From: Klebsiella pneumoniae
GTDB lineage: Bacteria > Pseudomonadota > Gammaproteobacteria > Ga0077536
DNA length: 6,949 nt
Reading direction: 5' to 3'
NCBI GenBank assembly: GCA_945873015.1
Contig: CAMCBY010000223.1
Coordinates: forward strand, 1 to 6,949
The notes beneath the pieces are model-generated. The model was given only the letters and a program-made list of their open reading frames with translations, had not been told where the DNA came from and did no database searches. Below are positions 1 through 5,931 of this stretch, piece after piece. Within the stretch, counting starts at the first letter, position 1, and each line of letters starts with the position of its first letter. Both the position numbers and the translations under genes were made by a program.

Positions 1-592
1 CCATCGTGCCGACCGTCTGTCCGCGCTGTTTGGCAAGCACTGCCGCCAGCACCCCCATGGCTATCCATTGCCCGGTGCCGAGATCGATCACTGACGGCGC
101 GCAACGGGTCGGTGGCGCATCATCATGACCGGTCATGGCCATGATGCCGGTGAAGGCTTGCACCATCGGATCGTAGCCCGGCATGTCGCGCCCCAGCGGG
201 CCGGTGCCGAACGCGTTCATGTCGAAATAAATACACTCGGGATGGCGCGCGCGCACCGCAGCCGCGCCGATGCCGATACGCTCGGCAACGCCGGGGCGCA
301 TGGTCTGCAGCACCACATCGGCGCTGTCGGTGAGCGCCAGCGCCACTTCCACCCCGGCCGGCTGTTTCAGATCGATAACGATGCCGCGCTTGCCGACATT
401 CATCTGGCGAAACACCACGCTGCGATCTTCGATATGCGGCGGCCACGCGCGTGCGTCGTCGCCGTGGGGTGCTTCGACCTTGATCACATCGGCACCGAGT
501 TGGGCAAGGATCATCATCGCCGACGGGCCGGCGATGCTGGTCGCGAATTCAACGATACGAATGCCCGCCAGTGGGCTGAAGGTGTGGCTCAT
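1..592 (-). CDS. CaiB/BaiF family III CoA-transferase, N-terminal 197 residues (runs off window)
   Basis: Family III CoA-transferases move CoA from a donor thioester to a carboxylic acid through a covalent aspartyl intermediate, normally as interlocked dimers in the cytoplasm. Translation from the ATG at 592 gives 197 codons open to the window edge. Family features are the opening LAGIRIVEF (residues 8-16), AGP near 21-23, LGADVIKVEAP (32-42), NVGKRGIVIDL (65-75) and PGYDPMVQAFTG (138-149). Asp170 in SVIDLGTG aligns with catalytic Asp169 of formyl-CoA transferase, so the active-site nucleophile is present. An in-frame TGA lies three codons upstream, and the N-terminus starts where the family does, so this ATG is well supported although no clear Shine-Dalgarno precedes it. 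It follows the next gene by 47 bases and is probably co-transcribed. About half of the usual 400 residues are missing beyond the window. The substrate is unknown. Confidence 0.93.
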   Translation of the reverse strand, partial: MSHTFSPLAGIRIVEFATSIAGPSAMMILAQLGADVIKVEAPHGDDARAWPPHIEDRSVVFRQMNVGKRGIVIDLKQPAGVEVALALTDSADVVLQTMRPGVAERIGIGAAAVRARHPECIYFDMNAFGTGPLGRDMPGYDPMVQAFTGIMAMTGHDDAPPTRCAPSVIDLGTGQWIAMGVLAAVLAKQRGQTVGTM

Positions 593-639
593 GGATGTTC
601 AGTGTTGTCAGGCTGCAATGATGAGGAAGGCGCGCGCGC

Positions 640-1848
640 TCAGGCGATGATGCCCGCCGCGCGCAGACGTGTAATTTCAGTTTCGTCCAGACCAAGTTCG
701 CTGAGTACGCTATCGGTATGCGCGCCGATGGTCGGTGGCGCCTTGAGTGGTGCGACGCTCTGGCTGCCAAAGTCCACCGGAGTTGCGATGCTCATCTGCG
801 TCGAGCCGTCGCCGGCCATGGTCGGCATGCTGACGAATGCACCGGCGGCCTGTACCTGCGCGTCGGTGAGCAGATCCTCAAACGTGTTGACCGGCGCCCA
901 CCACACATCATGCACACGAAAAATCTCCGCCCACTCATCGCGGGTGTGAGTGGCGAAAGCACGCTCGAAGATCTCGACCAGCGCGGCGGCATTGCGATGA
1001 CGGTCGCGGGTGGTGGCGAAGCGCTCATCGTCCAGCACGTGTGGCACGCCCAATGCCGTGGCTATCGGCACCCAGTGGCGCGCGGCCTCAACGCCAATCA
1101 GCCAAATCCACTTGCCGTCAGACGCGCAATAGGAATTCATGAGCGGATTGGGCGGACGCTCGTGGGACGGCGCGGCCTGCACACGGCCGAGCGCGAGTCG
1201 CGCTGACATTTCCATACTCACGCAGAAGATGCCGGTGCGCAGCAGCGACGTTGAGACCAGTTGTCCGAGCCCGCTGCGCTCACGCGACCACAAGGCTCCG
1301 AGCAAACCGGCCACCAGCGCCAGCGCAGTGACGTTATCGCCCAGGCCACCGGGAATGACCGGTGGTATGCCACCGGGCGGGGTGGCGCGGCCGGCTACAC
1401 CACCGCGCGATGAGAAACCGGCGACGTCGTAACCGGGCGCGTCTTTGTCCGGCCCATCGAGACCATAACCGGTCAGAATGCCGTACACGAGTTTGGGATA
1501 GGCAGCGAGCAGTTGTTCATGATGCAGACCGGCGCGCTGCAGGTATTGCGGACGCATGTTGGTGATGAATATATCGGCGCCGGCAATAAGCTGCATGGCG
1601 AGCGCGCGGCCTTCGGGCTGATTGACGTCGATGGCGACGCTGCGTTTGCCGCGATTGTGCAGATCGAACGGCGGGCAGCGTGATTCGCTCGAGCCAGACA
1701 GCGCGCCGTAGATGCTGCGCAGCGGATCGCCACTCGGCAATTCGAGCTTCTGCACATCTGCGCCCCAATCGGCGAGGATGCCGCCCGCCGACGGGCCGGC
1801 CACCCAGAAACCCATCTCTACCACGCGCACACCTTTAAGCAGACTCAT
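640..1848 (-). CDS. CaiB/BaiF family III CoA-transferase, complete
   Basis: This is a 402-residue protein, the normal length for a family III CoA-transferase, an enzyme that activates a carboxylic acid to its CoA thioester at the expense of another thioester. Visible family features are LLKGVRVVEMGFWVAGPSAG (3-22), WGADVQKLELPSGDP (28-42), NRGKRSVAIDV (65-75), NMRPQYLQRAGL (97-108), a GGIPP segment (159-163) and the tail IGAHTDSVLSELGL. Asp171 in GGLGDN aligns with catalytic Asp169 of formyl-CoA transferase (ALGDS). The ATG overlaps the stop of the hydratase gene in ATGA (1845-1848), implying translational coupling, which may explain the weak ribosome binding site. It is clearly diverged from the second transferase downstream. 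Alpha-methylacyl-CoA racemases share the fold, but the aligned nucleophile favours a transferase. The acid and CoA donor cannot be inferred. Confidence 0.94.
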   Translation of the reverse strand: MSLLKGVRVVEMGFWVAGPSAGGILADWGADVQKLELPSGDPLRSIYGALSGSSESRCPPFDLHNRGKRSVAIDVNQPEGRALAMQLIAGADIFITNMRPQYLQRAGLHHEQLLAAYPKLVYGILTGYGLDGPDKDAPGYDVAGFSSRGGVAGRATPPGGIPPVIPGGLGDNVTALALVAGLLGALWSRERSGLGQLVSTSLLRTGIFCVSMEMSARLALGRVQAAPSHERPPNPLMNSYCASDGKWIWLIGVEAARHWVPIATALGVPHVLDDERFATTRDRHRNAAALVEIFERAFATHTRDEWAEIFRVHDVWWAPVNTFEDLLTDAQVQAAGAFVSMPTMAGDGSTQMSIATPVDFGSQSVAPLKAPPTIGAHTDSVLSELGLDETEITRLRAAGIIA

Positions 1849-2684
1849 GCGTCGGGCAACCTGCCAGTGAATACCGGCGGCCGTTTCTCCATGAAGGCGC
1901 GTGGACCTTCTTTGGCATCATCGCTGCGGGCGTTGTCCTTGGTGCATTGGGTTTCGATGGCGAAGGCTTCTTCGAGCGGACGGCCGCTGCCGCGTACCAT
2001 CGCTTCCTTTGACTTCATGAGTGCGATGGGCGCGCCCAGGCAGATGCGTCGCGCGAAAGCCTCGGCGGTCGGCAACACTTCCTGCGGCGCCACCACGCGA
2101 TTGACGAGACCGACTTCCAGCGCCTGCTGCGCACTGATCGGTTCGCCACCCAAGGCAAGTTCCATCGCATGGGCCCACGGGATCTGCCGCGTCAAACGCG
2201 CCAGCGAGCCGCCGGAAGCGATGAGTCCACGACGTACTTCGGTCAAGGCGATGGTGGCGGTGCTGGCCATGATGCGGATGTCGGTGCTGAGCAGAAACTC
2301 AGCACCACCGGCATGGGCGTGGCCATTGATGGCCACCACTATCGGTTTGAAAAAACTTGTGTCGCGCAATATCGCTGCGCCGAGCTGTTTTCTGTCGGCT
2401 GAAAATCGTATTTCCCATTCGCCGACTGGTTCGCGGGTGCGCATCATGAGTGGAATGGTCGAGCCCATATCGCCGCCGGAACAAAACGCCTTGTCGCCGG
2501 CACCGGTCAGCAGCACCACGCGGGTGCCCGGGTCCTCTCTCAGATCGCGCCACGCGTCGCACAGCCGCACCAGCATCTCAGGGGAAAAGGCATTGCGTTT
2601 TTCCGGGCGGTTGAGCGTGACATAGGCGATGCCGTCGCGTTTCTCGACCAGCAGATGGGGAGCGGATTGGGGTGTATTCGTCAT
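1845..2684 (-). CDS. Enoyl-CoA hydratase/isomerase (crotonase) family protein
   Basis: This is a 279-residue crotonase-fold protein acting on a CoA thioester, most likely hydrating or isomerising an enoyl-CoA. Visible motifs are VTLNRPEKRNAFS (22-34), the first oxyanion-hole segment KAFCSGGDM (65-73), the second AINGHAHAGGAEF (118-130), and TEVRRGLIASGG (148-159). Glu129 and Glu149 align with the two catalytic acids of rat crotonase (Glu144 and Glu164), so hydratase chemistry is possible. The tail carries EGPRAFMEKRPPVFTGR (259-275), a usual family ending. I chose the ATG at 2684 because GGAAAG lies 9 bases upstream; a GTG at 2714 would add ten residues outside the family core. The end overlaps the CoA-transferase start by 4 bases. 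A short insertion after the first oxyanion motif (about residues 74-100) may shape substrate choice. Hydrolase or dehalogenase activities also occur in this fold, so the exact reaction is open. Confidence 0.94.
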   Translation of the reverse strand: MTNTPQSAPHLLVEKRDGIAYVTLNRPEKRNAFSPEMLVRLCDAWRDLREDPGTRVVLLTGAGDKAFCSGGDMGSTIPLMMRTREPVGEWEIRFSADRKQLGAAILRDTSFFKPIVVAINGHAHAGGAEFLLSTDIRIMASTATIALTEVRRGLIASGGSLARLTRQIPWAHAMELALGGEPISAQQALEVGLVNRVVAPQEVLPTAEAFARRICLGAPIALMKSKEAMVRGSGRPLEEAFAIETQCTKDNARSDDAKEGPRAFMEKRPPVFTGRLPDA

Positions 2685-2693
2685 CGAGTCTGA

Positions 2694-2699
2694 CTTTCC
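2694..2699 (-). promoter_or_regulatory. Ribosome binding site deciding the hydratase start
   Basis: On the minus strand this reads GGAAAG, 9 bases before the ATG at 2684. The competing in-frame GTG at 2714 has no comparable site, so this motif supports the shorter protein. Confidence 0.55.
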
Positions 2700-2723
2700 G
2701 GCTAAAGGTCTCACGGGACGCCC

Positions 2724-3938
2724 TCAATAGGCGGCTTCAAGCACATCGATGACATCCTCGATGGATGTTACCGGGCGCGGATTGGTGGCGACCACCAGAT
2801 CTTCCATGGCATCGCGGGCGATCGCTGCAAAGTCGTCACGGCTGACACCCACCTCACGCAAGCGCGTCGGCAATTCGAGGTCGCGTACCAGTTGCGCGAC
2901 CGCCGCGCGACCGGCGGCCGCGGCCTCCAACACGCTGGCGCCGTGCACGTCGCAAGCGAGCAGTTCGGCGATACGCGCCTGACGGTCGCCGACGTGGTTT
3001 TTGTTGTAATCCATGACCGCCGGCATCATCACGCAGGAGGTGTGACCATGGGGCACGTTATTGCGCGCACCGAGTTGATGACCGATGCCGTGACTCAATC
3101 CGACCGTGACATTGGCCAGCCCGCACACCGACATCCATGCCGCGAGATGTAGTTCGGTGCGGATGGCGAGATCCTGCGGCGCAGCTTTGCACGCACGTAA
3201 GCCACGACCGAGCATCGTGAGTGACTGGGCGGCGAGACCATCGGTAAAGGGATGCGCGCTGGTCGAACACAACGCTTCGATGCAGTGATCGACCGAACGC
3301 ATGCCGGTAGAGAGCCATAACCACAGTGGCGTATCGAGGGTCAGTTGCGGGTCGAGGAACACCGCCTTGGCCGTCAGTTTGGCGTCGATGTAGAGATCTT
3401 TGACGTGCCGCTGTTCGTCGGTGACGCCGGCGAAGTGCGTGAACTCACCGCCCGAGAGGGTGGTGGATATCGCGATCATCGGCAGTGCGCGTCCGCGCAC
3501 TGGCGGCACTTCAATACTGGCCGGATAGCTGAATTTCACGCGCTGTCGATCAAAATCCTGGTGGCAGGTGACCTCGTCCGCCAGCGCCAGCAGCACGGCC
3601 TTGGCGGTGTCATTGGGGGTGCCGCCGCCAAACGAGACGATGCCATCGGCGTCGATCGCACGCGCCGCCGCGGCCGCGCGCAATACCGACTCGCGATGTA
3701 CATGTTGTACGGTTTCGTGAAACACGCCGGCGATACGGCCCTCGGCGGCGGCGAGCACTTTGTCAACCAGCGGCGTCTGCGTGGCGAGGGTGGTGCCGGT
3801 AATCAGCAGTGCCCGGCGTATGCCGTGCGCGTTGAGTGTCGCGGCCAACGCGTCGAGACACCCCGCGCCGTAGTGCACGTTCTCCATCGGTAGCAGCACA
3901 AAGTTGCCGCGTAACGGTCCGTAGTGGAATGGCGTCAT
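2724..3938 (-). CDS. Iron-containing alcohol dehydrogenase family protein (group III) with altered metal site
   Basis: This is a 404-residue group III (Fe-ADH) dehydrogenase, a cytoplasmic NAD(P)-dependent oxidoreductase of alcohols or aldehydes, close in family terms to maleylacetate reductases. Visible features are the nucleotide-binding GGGTPNDTAKA (104-114), STTLSGGEFT (158-167), FLDPQLT (194-200), TGMRSVDHCIEAL (211-223) and HGIGHQLGARNNVPHGH (283-299). Against E. coli FucO, three metal-ligand histidines are present (218, 283, 297) and His287 is also kept, but the aspartate ligand, normally four residues before the first histidine, is Arg214. Asp217 sits beside His218 instead. This may mean an altered or absent metal, as in maleylacetate reductases. 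Six bases separate it from the Rieske gene stop. AAGGGAG inside that gene's end is its ribosome binding site. It may oxidise or reduce a pathway alcohol/carbonyl, or reduce a maleylacetate-like ring-cleavage product; the sequence does not decide. Confidence 0.92.
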   Translation of the reverse strand: MTPFHYGPLRGNFVLLPMENVHYGAGCLDALAATLNAHGIRRALLITGTTLATQTPLVDKVLAAAEGRIAGVFHETVQHVHRESVLRAAAAARAIDADGIVSFGGGTPNDTAKAVLLALADEVTCHQDFDRQRVKFSYPASIEVPPVRGRALPMIAISTTLSGGEFTHFAGVTDEQRHVKDLYIDAKLTAKAVFLDPQLTLDTPLWLWLSTGMRSVDHCIEALCSTSAHPFTDGLAAQSLTMLGRGLRACKAAPQDLAIRTELHLAAWMSVCGLANVTVGLSHGIGHQLGARNNVPHGHTSCVMMPAVMDYNKNHVGDRQARIAELLACDVHGASVLEAAAAGRAAVAQLVRDLELPTRLREVGVSRDDFAAIARDAMEDLVVATNPRPVTSIEDVIDVLEAAY

Positions 3939-3944
3939 GACCGG

Positions 3945-5093
3945 TCAGCTCCCTTCGTTGGCGGTTTGAATCTTGAGCAAAGCGAGGTGGGCCGCCAATT
4001 GCTCATGGAAATGCACCGCAGATTTCTCAAAGCGTCCGAAAGTGAAATGGCTGTTGCTGCTGCCCGCCATGCCGGCCTGGATGGAACACGCCGCGCCACG
4101 GTCTTCGACCACGCCATTGTCTTTGATGAAGGCCGCATCGCGTTTGGATTTTTCGAGATCGATAGCCTGCGCGTCGGCGCTCGGCGGACGCAGACGATAA
4201 ATTATCCAGCGCGACCGCGACACCGTTTCCGGCTCGAGGATCACCAGCAGGTAGTGGCTCGAGAGCGTGGCGAGGCGGGTATTGGGAAACAACTGGTAGA
4301 CATAAGTCAGCATGCCATCGGCACGCCAGTTCTCCTGCGGTGTGTCGCGCAGCTTCTCGATGCGCCGGAACGGAAACACGATGCGCGAATTGTTGCCAAA
4401 GGTTTCGACCACGTTGAGATTGTCGAAACCATAGGGGAAAAACGAAGTGCGATGCAGGGCCTTGATGTGATATCCCTCCATCGAAGTCTCGAGCAGCAGC
4501 TTCCAGTTCGCATCGTCTGTGAAGCTGCTGTATTCGAATACTTCCTGGCCGGGCGCCATCAATTCGGGAAGACTCGCAAGCGCACCTGCCGAGAGCGGTT
4601 CCTTCTGGGTGACGAACACCAGGCCGCCGCGCTCCTCGGTAAACACCTGCACAAGACCGTGGCTGTTGAGGTCGAGCCCGGGAAACCCGTGCGTGCCGGG
4701 CACGTTGCGTAAACTGCCGTCCAGTGCGTAGGCCCAGGCGTGATAGGGGCAGACAAAACCGCCGACCTTGCCTTCACCCTCGGCCAGCATCATGCCGCGA
4801 TGGCGACAGGCGTTATGAAAGGTGCGCACCACACCGTCGTTGCCGCGCACCGCCACCAGCGGCACGCCGGCGAGGGTGCGCGCGACATAGGCACCGTTCT
4901 CGGCCAGCGCCGCCGACGGGCAATAAACCATCGGCAAGCGTTTGAACAGCTCCATTTCTTCTTCGAAGCGTTGCTGCGACCGATAGTCATCCACCGGCAC
5001 ACGTCGCACGCTCTCACCGAGGTCGGTGCTGTGGGCGCTGGCATGATCCAGCACGCGCTGAATGACTTCGTTATCACTCATCAAATCGGACAT
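3945..5093 (-). CDS. Rieske non-heme iron oxygenase, alpha (catalytic) subunit
   Basis: This 382-residue protein is a Rieske-type oxygenase that uses a [2Fe-2S] cluster and mononuclear iron to hydroxylate or demethylate an organic substrate with O2. The Rieske ligands are Cys96 and His98 (NACRHRG) and Cys115 and His118 (VCPYHAW). The catalytic domain begins near NWKLLLETSMEGYH (196-209): iron ligands are His209, His214 and probably Asp331 (EDRGAACSIQAG). Glu206, three residues before the first histidine, takes the place of the electron-bridging Asp205 of naphthalene dioxygenase, as in carnitine-monooxygenase-like enzymes. The ATG at 5093 is chosen for the strong GGGGAG six bases upstream; a GTG at 5129 would add twelve residues. 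It leads the tight gene cluster. No ferredoxin, reductase or beta subunit is visible nearby. COG4638-type homologues act on ring systems, quaternary amines and aryl ethers, so the substrate is undetermined. Confidence 0.95.
   Translation of the reverse strand: MSDLMSDNEVIQRVLDHASAHSTDLGESVRRVPVDDYRSQQRFEEEMELFKRLPMVYCPSAALAENGAYVARTLAGVPLVAVRGNDGVVRTFHNACRHRGMMLAEGEGKVGGFVCPYHAWAYALDGSLRNVPGTHGFPGLDLNSHGLVQVFTEERGGLVFVTQKEPLSAGALASLPELMAPGQEVFEYSSFTDDANWKLLLETSMEGYHIKALHRTSFFPYGFDNLNVVETFGNNSRIVFPFRRIEKLRDTPQENWRADGMLTYVYQLFPNTRLATLSSHYLLVILEPETVSRSRWIIYRLRPPSADAQAIDLEKSKRDAAFIKDNGVVEDRGAACSIQAGMAGSSNSHFTFGRFEKSAVHFHEQLAAHLALLKIQTANEGS
3949..3955 (-). promoter_or_regulatory. Ribosome binding site for the dehydrogenase, inside the Rieske gene end
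   Basis: The minus strand reads AAGGGAG, 10 bases before the dehydrogenase ATG at 3938. It lies in the last codons of the upstream Rieske gene, consistent with a coupled operon. Confidence 0.6.
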
Positions 5094-5099
5094 CGATGT

Positions 5100-5105
5100 C
5101 TCCCC
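5100..5105 (-). promoter_or_regulatory. Strong ribosome binding site of the Rieske gene
   Basis: The minus strand reads GGGGAG six bases before the ATG at 5093. It is the best Shine-Dalgarno site in the window and fixes that ATG over the upstream GTG at 5129. Confidence 0.75.
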
Positions 5106-5132
5106 ATACGATGTATGCCGTGCCGCCACGGC
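5105..5132 (-). promoter_or_regulatory. Two abutting small inverted repeats in the leader of the Rieske operon
   Basis: CATAC-GAT-GTATG (5105-5117, five-base arms) abuts GCCGTG-CCGC-CACGGC (5117-5132, six-base arms, four-base loop). Both are perfect and touch the Rieske ribosome binding site, so they could form a leader hairpin limiting translation or an operator. The arms are short and chance occurrence in GC-rich DNA is quite possible. No convincing -35/-10 pair was found nearby. Confidence 0.25.
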
Positions 5133-5359
5133 GCGGTCTTGCGGTGAAGTTGATTGGCGCCAGTAGACGCCACGCCGGCGACCCAGGCCCGCTCAACCCG
5201 CGCGCCAGCCGACCATCACCGCAGTGGGGCTGTTATTTCCACTGTCTGCATCGGCGGTAGTCGCACCAGGCATCGGTAATATGCCACCGTTCATCGGCGG
5301 CAGAAACGGTGTGGTCGCGTCTCAAGTGATCGTCACTGGCCATGCCAGCGCGACGCCCC

Positions 5360-5371
5360 TATCCGCGGATA
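5360..5371. repeat. 12-base perfect palindrome
   Basis: TATCCGCGGATA is its own reverse complement. It lies about 270 bases upstream of the Rieske ATG, in non-coding DNA. It could be an operator for a dimeric regulator; no second copy is seen in the window, so it may equally be chance. Confidence 0.3.
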
Positions 5372-5582
5372 ACACCAGCGTCCTGCTTCGATTTCTCGCG
5401 TGGATAACGTGGTGAAGCCTATGCTGCACAGCGCACCACCTTGACGGTGCGTGGCGGGGTCGACTCCAGCCGGCCGTTCGGCGGCGATCGGTGCGTTGGC
5501 CGACATTGATGACGGCTGGCTTCACGCGGAGGGTGTTGGGACGCGCGTGCCGGCGCCCCGTTCTGAACTTCACTCTGTTGTT

Positions 5583-5673
5583 GGTGCGAATTCATTCGCA
5601 CATTCAATGGCGTGCCGTGGCATGCAGTCCGAGCGCGAATGTTCGAATGCAATGGGTGTAAGTCTCAAACCGA
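5583..5673 (+). repeat. REP-like repeat, copy A (palindrome plus conserved tail)
   Basis: The left part is a perfect inverted repeat, GTGCGAAT-TC-ATTCGCAC (5584-5601). A second, looser GCGAATG/TTCGAATGC element follows at about 5635-5649, so the unit looks like a paired REP (BIME-like) structure. The right end (5650-5673) carries a tail, CAATGGGTGTAAGTCTC and onward. Two pieces recur in reverse orientation in copy B: 5583-5596 matches 14 of 14 bases and 5650-5673 matches 19 of 24. In this copy the two pieces are separated by 53 extra bases. REP units of this style are commonly mobilised by RAYT (Y1) transposases, but none is present here. Confidence 0.65.
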
Positions 5674-5692
5674 GCCTCGGCATTTAATCTTC

Positions 5693-5720
5693 TGTGGGTC
5701 AGACTGAAGTCTGACCCACA
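5693..5720. repeat. Perfect 13-base-arm palindrome with two-base centre
   Basis: The arms TGTGGGTCAGACT (5693-5705) and AGTCTGACCCACA (5708-5720) are exact reverse complements around GA. As RNA or single-stranded DNA it would fold as about twelve pairs capped by a TGAA tetraloop. Neither side has a T-run, so it is a poor intrinsic terminator. It lies between the two opposed REP-like copies. I recall GGGTCAGAC-type palindromes as dispersed repeats in proteobacteria, but cannot check that here. Confidence 0.8.
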
Positions 5721-5835
5721 ATGATCTGGACGACCCGCCGCTGCGATAGTGCACTCAATACCGCTACCGGCTACTCACCAACCCAGCTTGTTGCCTGAAT
5801 TCAGCTCAGGACTACCAAGCGGTCGATTTTTCATA

Positions 5836-5869
5836 TCAGTTTCAGGCCTACACCCAATGAATTCGCACC
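5836..5869 (-). repeat. REP-like repeat, copy B (inverted relative to copy A)
   Basis: On the minus strand this reads GGTGCGAATTCATT followed directly by GGGTGTAGGCCTGAAAC and a short tail. Segment 5856-5869 is the exact reverse complement of 5583-5596, and 5836-5859 matches the reverse complement of 5650-5673 at 19 of 24 positions. Unlike copy A, the two parts are contiguous, so copy A appears to hold an insertion or this copy a deletion. The two copies face each other around the 5693-5720 palindrome. Confidence 0.65.
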
Positions 5870-5905
5870 TACCGGGAGGAGCAAGCGCCTCGCGTCGATT
5901 GTGAC

Positions 5906-5924
5906 GGCCCCTGCCGGAGGAGCC
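5906..5924 (-). terminator. Stem-loop just downstream of the monooxygenase stop (weak terminator candidate)
   Basis: The minus strand reads GGCTCCT-CCGGC-AGGGGCC: seven pairs with one wobble and a five-base loop, starting 7 bases after the TGA of the monooxygenase. No T-tract follows, so intrinsic termination is doubtful; it may stabilise the mRNA 3' end or be another degenerate REP unit. A GGAGGAGC string recurs at 5875-5882 and 5916-5923. Confidence 0.35.
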
Positions 5925-5931
5925 GATTGGC

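Larger units (their letters stand above)
5094..5931. other. 838-base intergenic region without a convincing gene
   Basis: This stretch separates the monooxygenase stop from the Rieske start. Open frames here are short (63-83 codons), match no family I recognise and mostly run through palindromes, so I call none of them. The part nearest the Rieske gene (about 5094-5570) presumably holds the operon promoter and any regulator site, but I see no clear sigma-70 boxes. The part from about 5583 to 5925 is dense in inverted repeats, listed separately, and resembles REP-type intergenic DNA. I see no tRNA or rRNA pattern. Confidence 0.7.

Noticed and set aside
125..949. Long plus-strand open frame (274 codons)
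   Set aside because: It lies antisense to both CoA-transferase genes, its product is rich in His, Arg and Ala with no family motif, and the minus-strand frames carry clear conserved motifs. It is an effect of GC-rich codon use.
2685..2714. GTG at 2714 as the hydratase start
   Set aside because: It adds ten residues not typical of the family and lacks a ribosome binding site, whereas GGAAAG precedes the ATG at 2684.
2724..3938. Firm call of the dehydrogenase as a maleylacetate reductase
   Set aside because: The missing Asp ligand is suggestive, but the protein keeps the HGxxH and PHG histidines of true metal-dependent Fe-ADHs, and no ring-cleavage dioxygenase is seen nearby.
3924..4712. Plus-strand open frame of 262 codons
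   Set aside because: It is fully antisense to the Rieske gene, whose cluster and iron ligands are intact; the plus frame shows no recognisable domain.
5094..5129. GTG at 5129 as the Rieske start
   Set aside because: It would place the strong GGGGAG site inside the coding region; the ATG at 5093 is ideally spaced from it.
5224..5415. 63-codon plus-strand frame in the intergenic region, and a facing minus-strand frame ending near 5194
   Set aside because: Both look faintly protein-like but lack a ribosome binding site, family motif or operon partner. The minus frame is also broken by a TGA near 5327, so a degraded gene cannot be shown.
5451..5687. 78-codon plus-strand frame
   Set aside because: Its second half reads straight through REP copy A, so the frame is probably a by-product of the repeat.
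5693..5720. Palindrome as a rho-independent terminator
   Set aside because: Neither strand has the T-tract that should follow the stem, and a two-base centre is tighter than usual.
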